Assembly (NCBI GenBank): GCA_016794985.1
Contig: JAEUIQ010000084.1
Span: forward strand, 179,530-243,529
Length of the DNA: 64,000 bases
Reading direction: 5' to 3'
From: Planctomycetaceae bacterium
GTDB lineage: Bacteria; Planctomycetota; Planctomycetia; Pirellulales; Pirellulaceae
The notes beneath the pieces were generated by a model. It was not told the DNA's origin, did no database searches, and saw only the letters and a program-made list of their open reading frames with translations. Both the position numbers and the translations under genes were made by a program. Position 1 is the stretch's first letter; each line of letters opens with the position of its first letter. Of the stretch, positions 63,520 to 64,000 are shown one piece after another.

Positions 63520-64000
63520 TGGTGTAAACAGCCGTCTTGCGACAGACTTCACGCTGCCGATTCCATCTCGGCCAAGTTCGAGAATCATCACTAACATAAG
63601 GGTCGCACTTCGAGCATACTTAGATGGCCATATATAGCTGACCATATTTAGATGGATGGCACCTAGTTTTGTGACGGCCACCATGACTCGGCTGCCAACT
63701 CAGAAATATTTTCTTACCTTTATCGTCTTAACATCATCAAACCTTCTCAAGTCCCCAGATCAAACCATCATTTTCCTGAGCCGTCGTTTATAGCAGATGG
63801 TGGCACGAGGATATCGTCGCGATGGGAATCGTTCGAAAACGAACTGCCGGGAAGGGAACCACTAATGAACACTAATGAACGCGAATCAATACCAAAATCA
63901 AAATGCCCATGGCGGTTGGCGTTGCTCGAAGTGATTGACCTTCGTCTGACTCGTTTCTGGTATTAGCGTCGATTAGCGTCGATCAGCGGTTGGCGAGTGT
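63520..64000. other. Non-coding right end with short direct repeats
   Basis: No gene is seen. The region contains actaatgaac twice in tandem (63861-63880) and, about 100 bases further, attagcgtcg twice in tandem (63962-63981) followed by a degenerate third copy. AT-rich words (catatatagctgaccatatttag) lie near 63630-63650. This may be a short dispersed repeat or an element end. Confidence 0.5.

Overview
The window looks like chromosomal DNA of a planctomycete, probably a Pirellulaceae-type organism. The evidence is the set of families largely confined to that phylum: a PSD1/DUF1549/DUF1553 cytochrome-type surface protein, a DUF1549/DUF1553 - DUF1501 - WD40 operon, a TIGR03009-type protein, a proline/glycine-rich outer-membrane-barrel candidate and FG-GAP repeat proteins. 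Gene density is ordinary, on both strands, with one tRNA. There is no prophage, intact insertion sequence or CRISPR array; the accessory character comes from short repeats and from unusual domain fusions.

Layout. 1-6083 (minus): a large membrane lipoprotein cut by the left edge, glucose-6-phosphate dehydrogenase and an archaeal/eukaryal-type prolyl-tRNA synthetase. 6476-7097: an Uma2-type nuclease pseudogene broken by an exact 13-bp tandem duplication and an in-frame stop. 7326-10465 (plus): ffh, rpsP, trmD, rplS, without the usual rimM. 10564-11342: a 175-bp tandem repeat array, followed by tRNA-Pro(GGG) and a strong terminator. 12089-16530 (minus): a translationally coupled radical SAM/glycosyltransferase pair and a LamG-containing purple acid phosphatase-like protein. 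16963-32559: kynureninase, an SGNH hydrolase, ClpC, a TPR membrane protein, a barrel candidate, AlgH, a FabH-like synthase, an FG-GAP protein, CstA and a PSD1 protein. 32796-33794: an Rpn/YhgA-like nuclease.

34037-52368 holds four chromosome-maintenance genes: FtsK, SMC, an HU-like protein and XerD. Interspersed are a double FHA-like protein, a TIGR03009 protein, a GT9 glycosyltransferase whose 3' end is made of 72-bp repeats, a FlgI-like/HEAT lipoprotein directly before smc, an MFS exporter, arginine decarboxylase and a PTPMT1-like phosphatase. 52562-55848 (plus) is a tight unit of acyltransferase, creatininase-family enzyme and Tat-exported protein of unknown function. 55878-63519 carries an exported phosphatase fused to a cytochrome c'-like domain, a BON protein, and the DUF1549/DUF1553 - DUF1501 - WD40 operon, whose first protein has a long coiled coil inserted in DUF1553.

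The strongest leads for something new are the FlgI-like lipoprotein coupled to smc, the phosphatase-cytochrome fusion, the coiled-coil DUF1549/DUF1553 protein, the 175-bp repeat family with a solo relative about 47 kb away, and the 72-bp repeats that have become coding sequence. All family assignments come from reading motifs and overall sequence; no database search was run.
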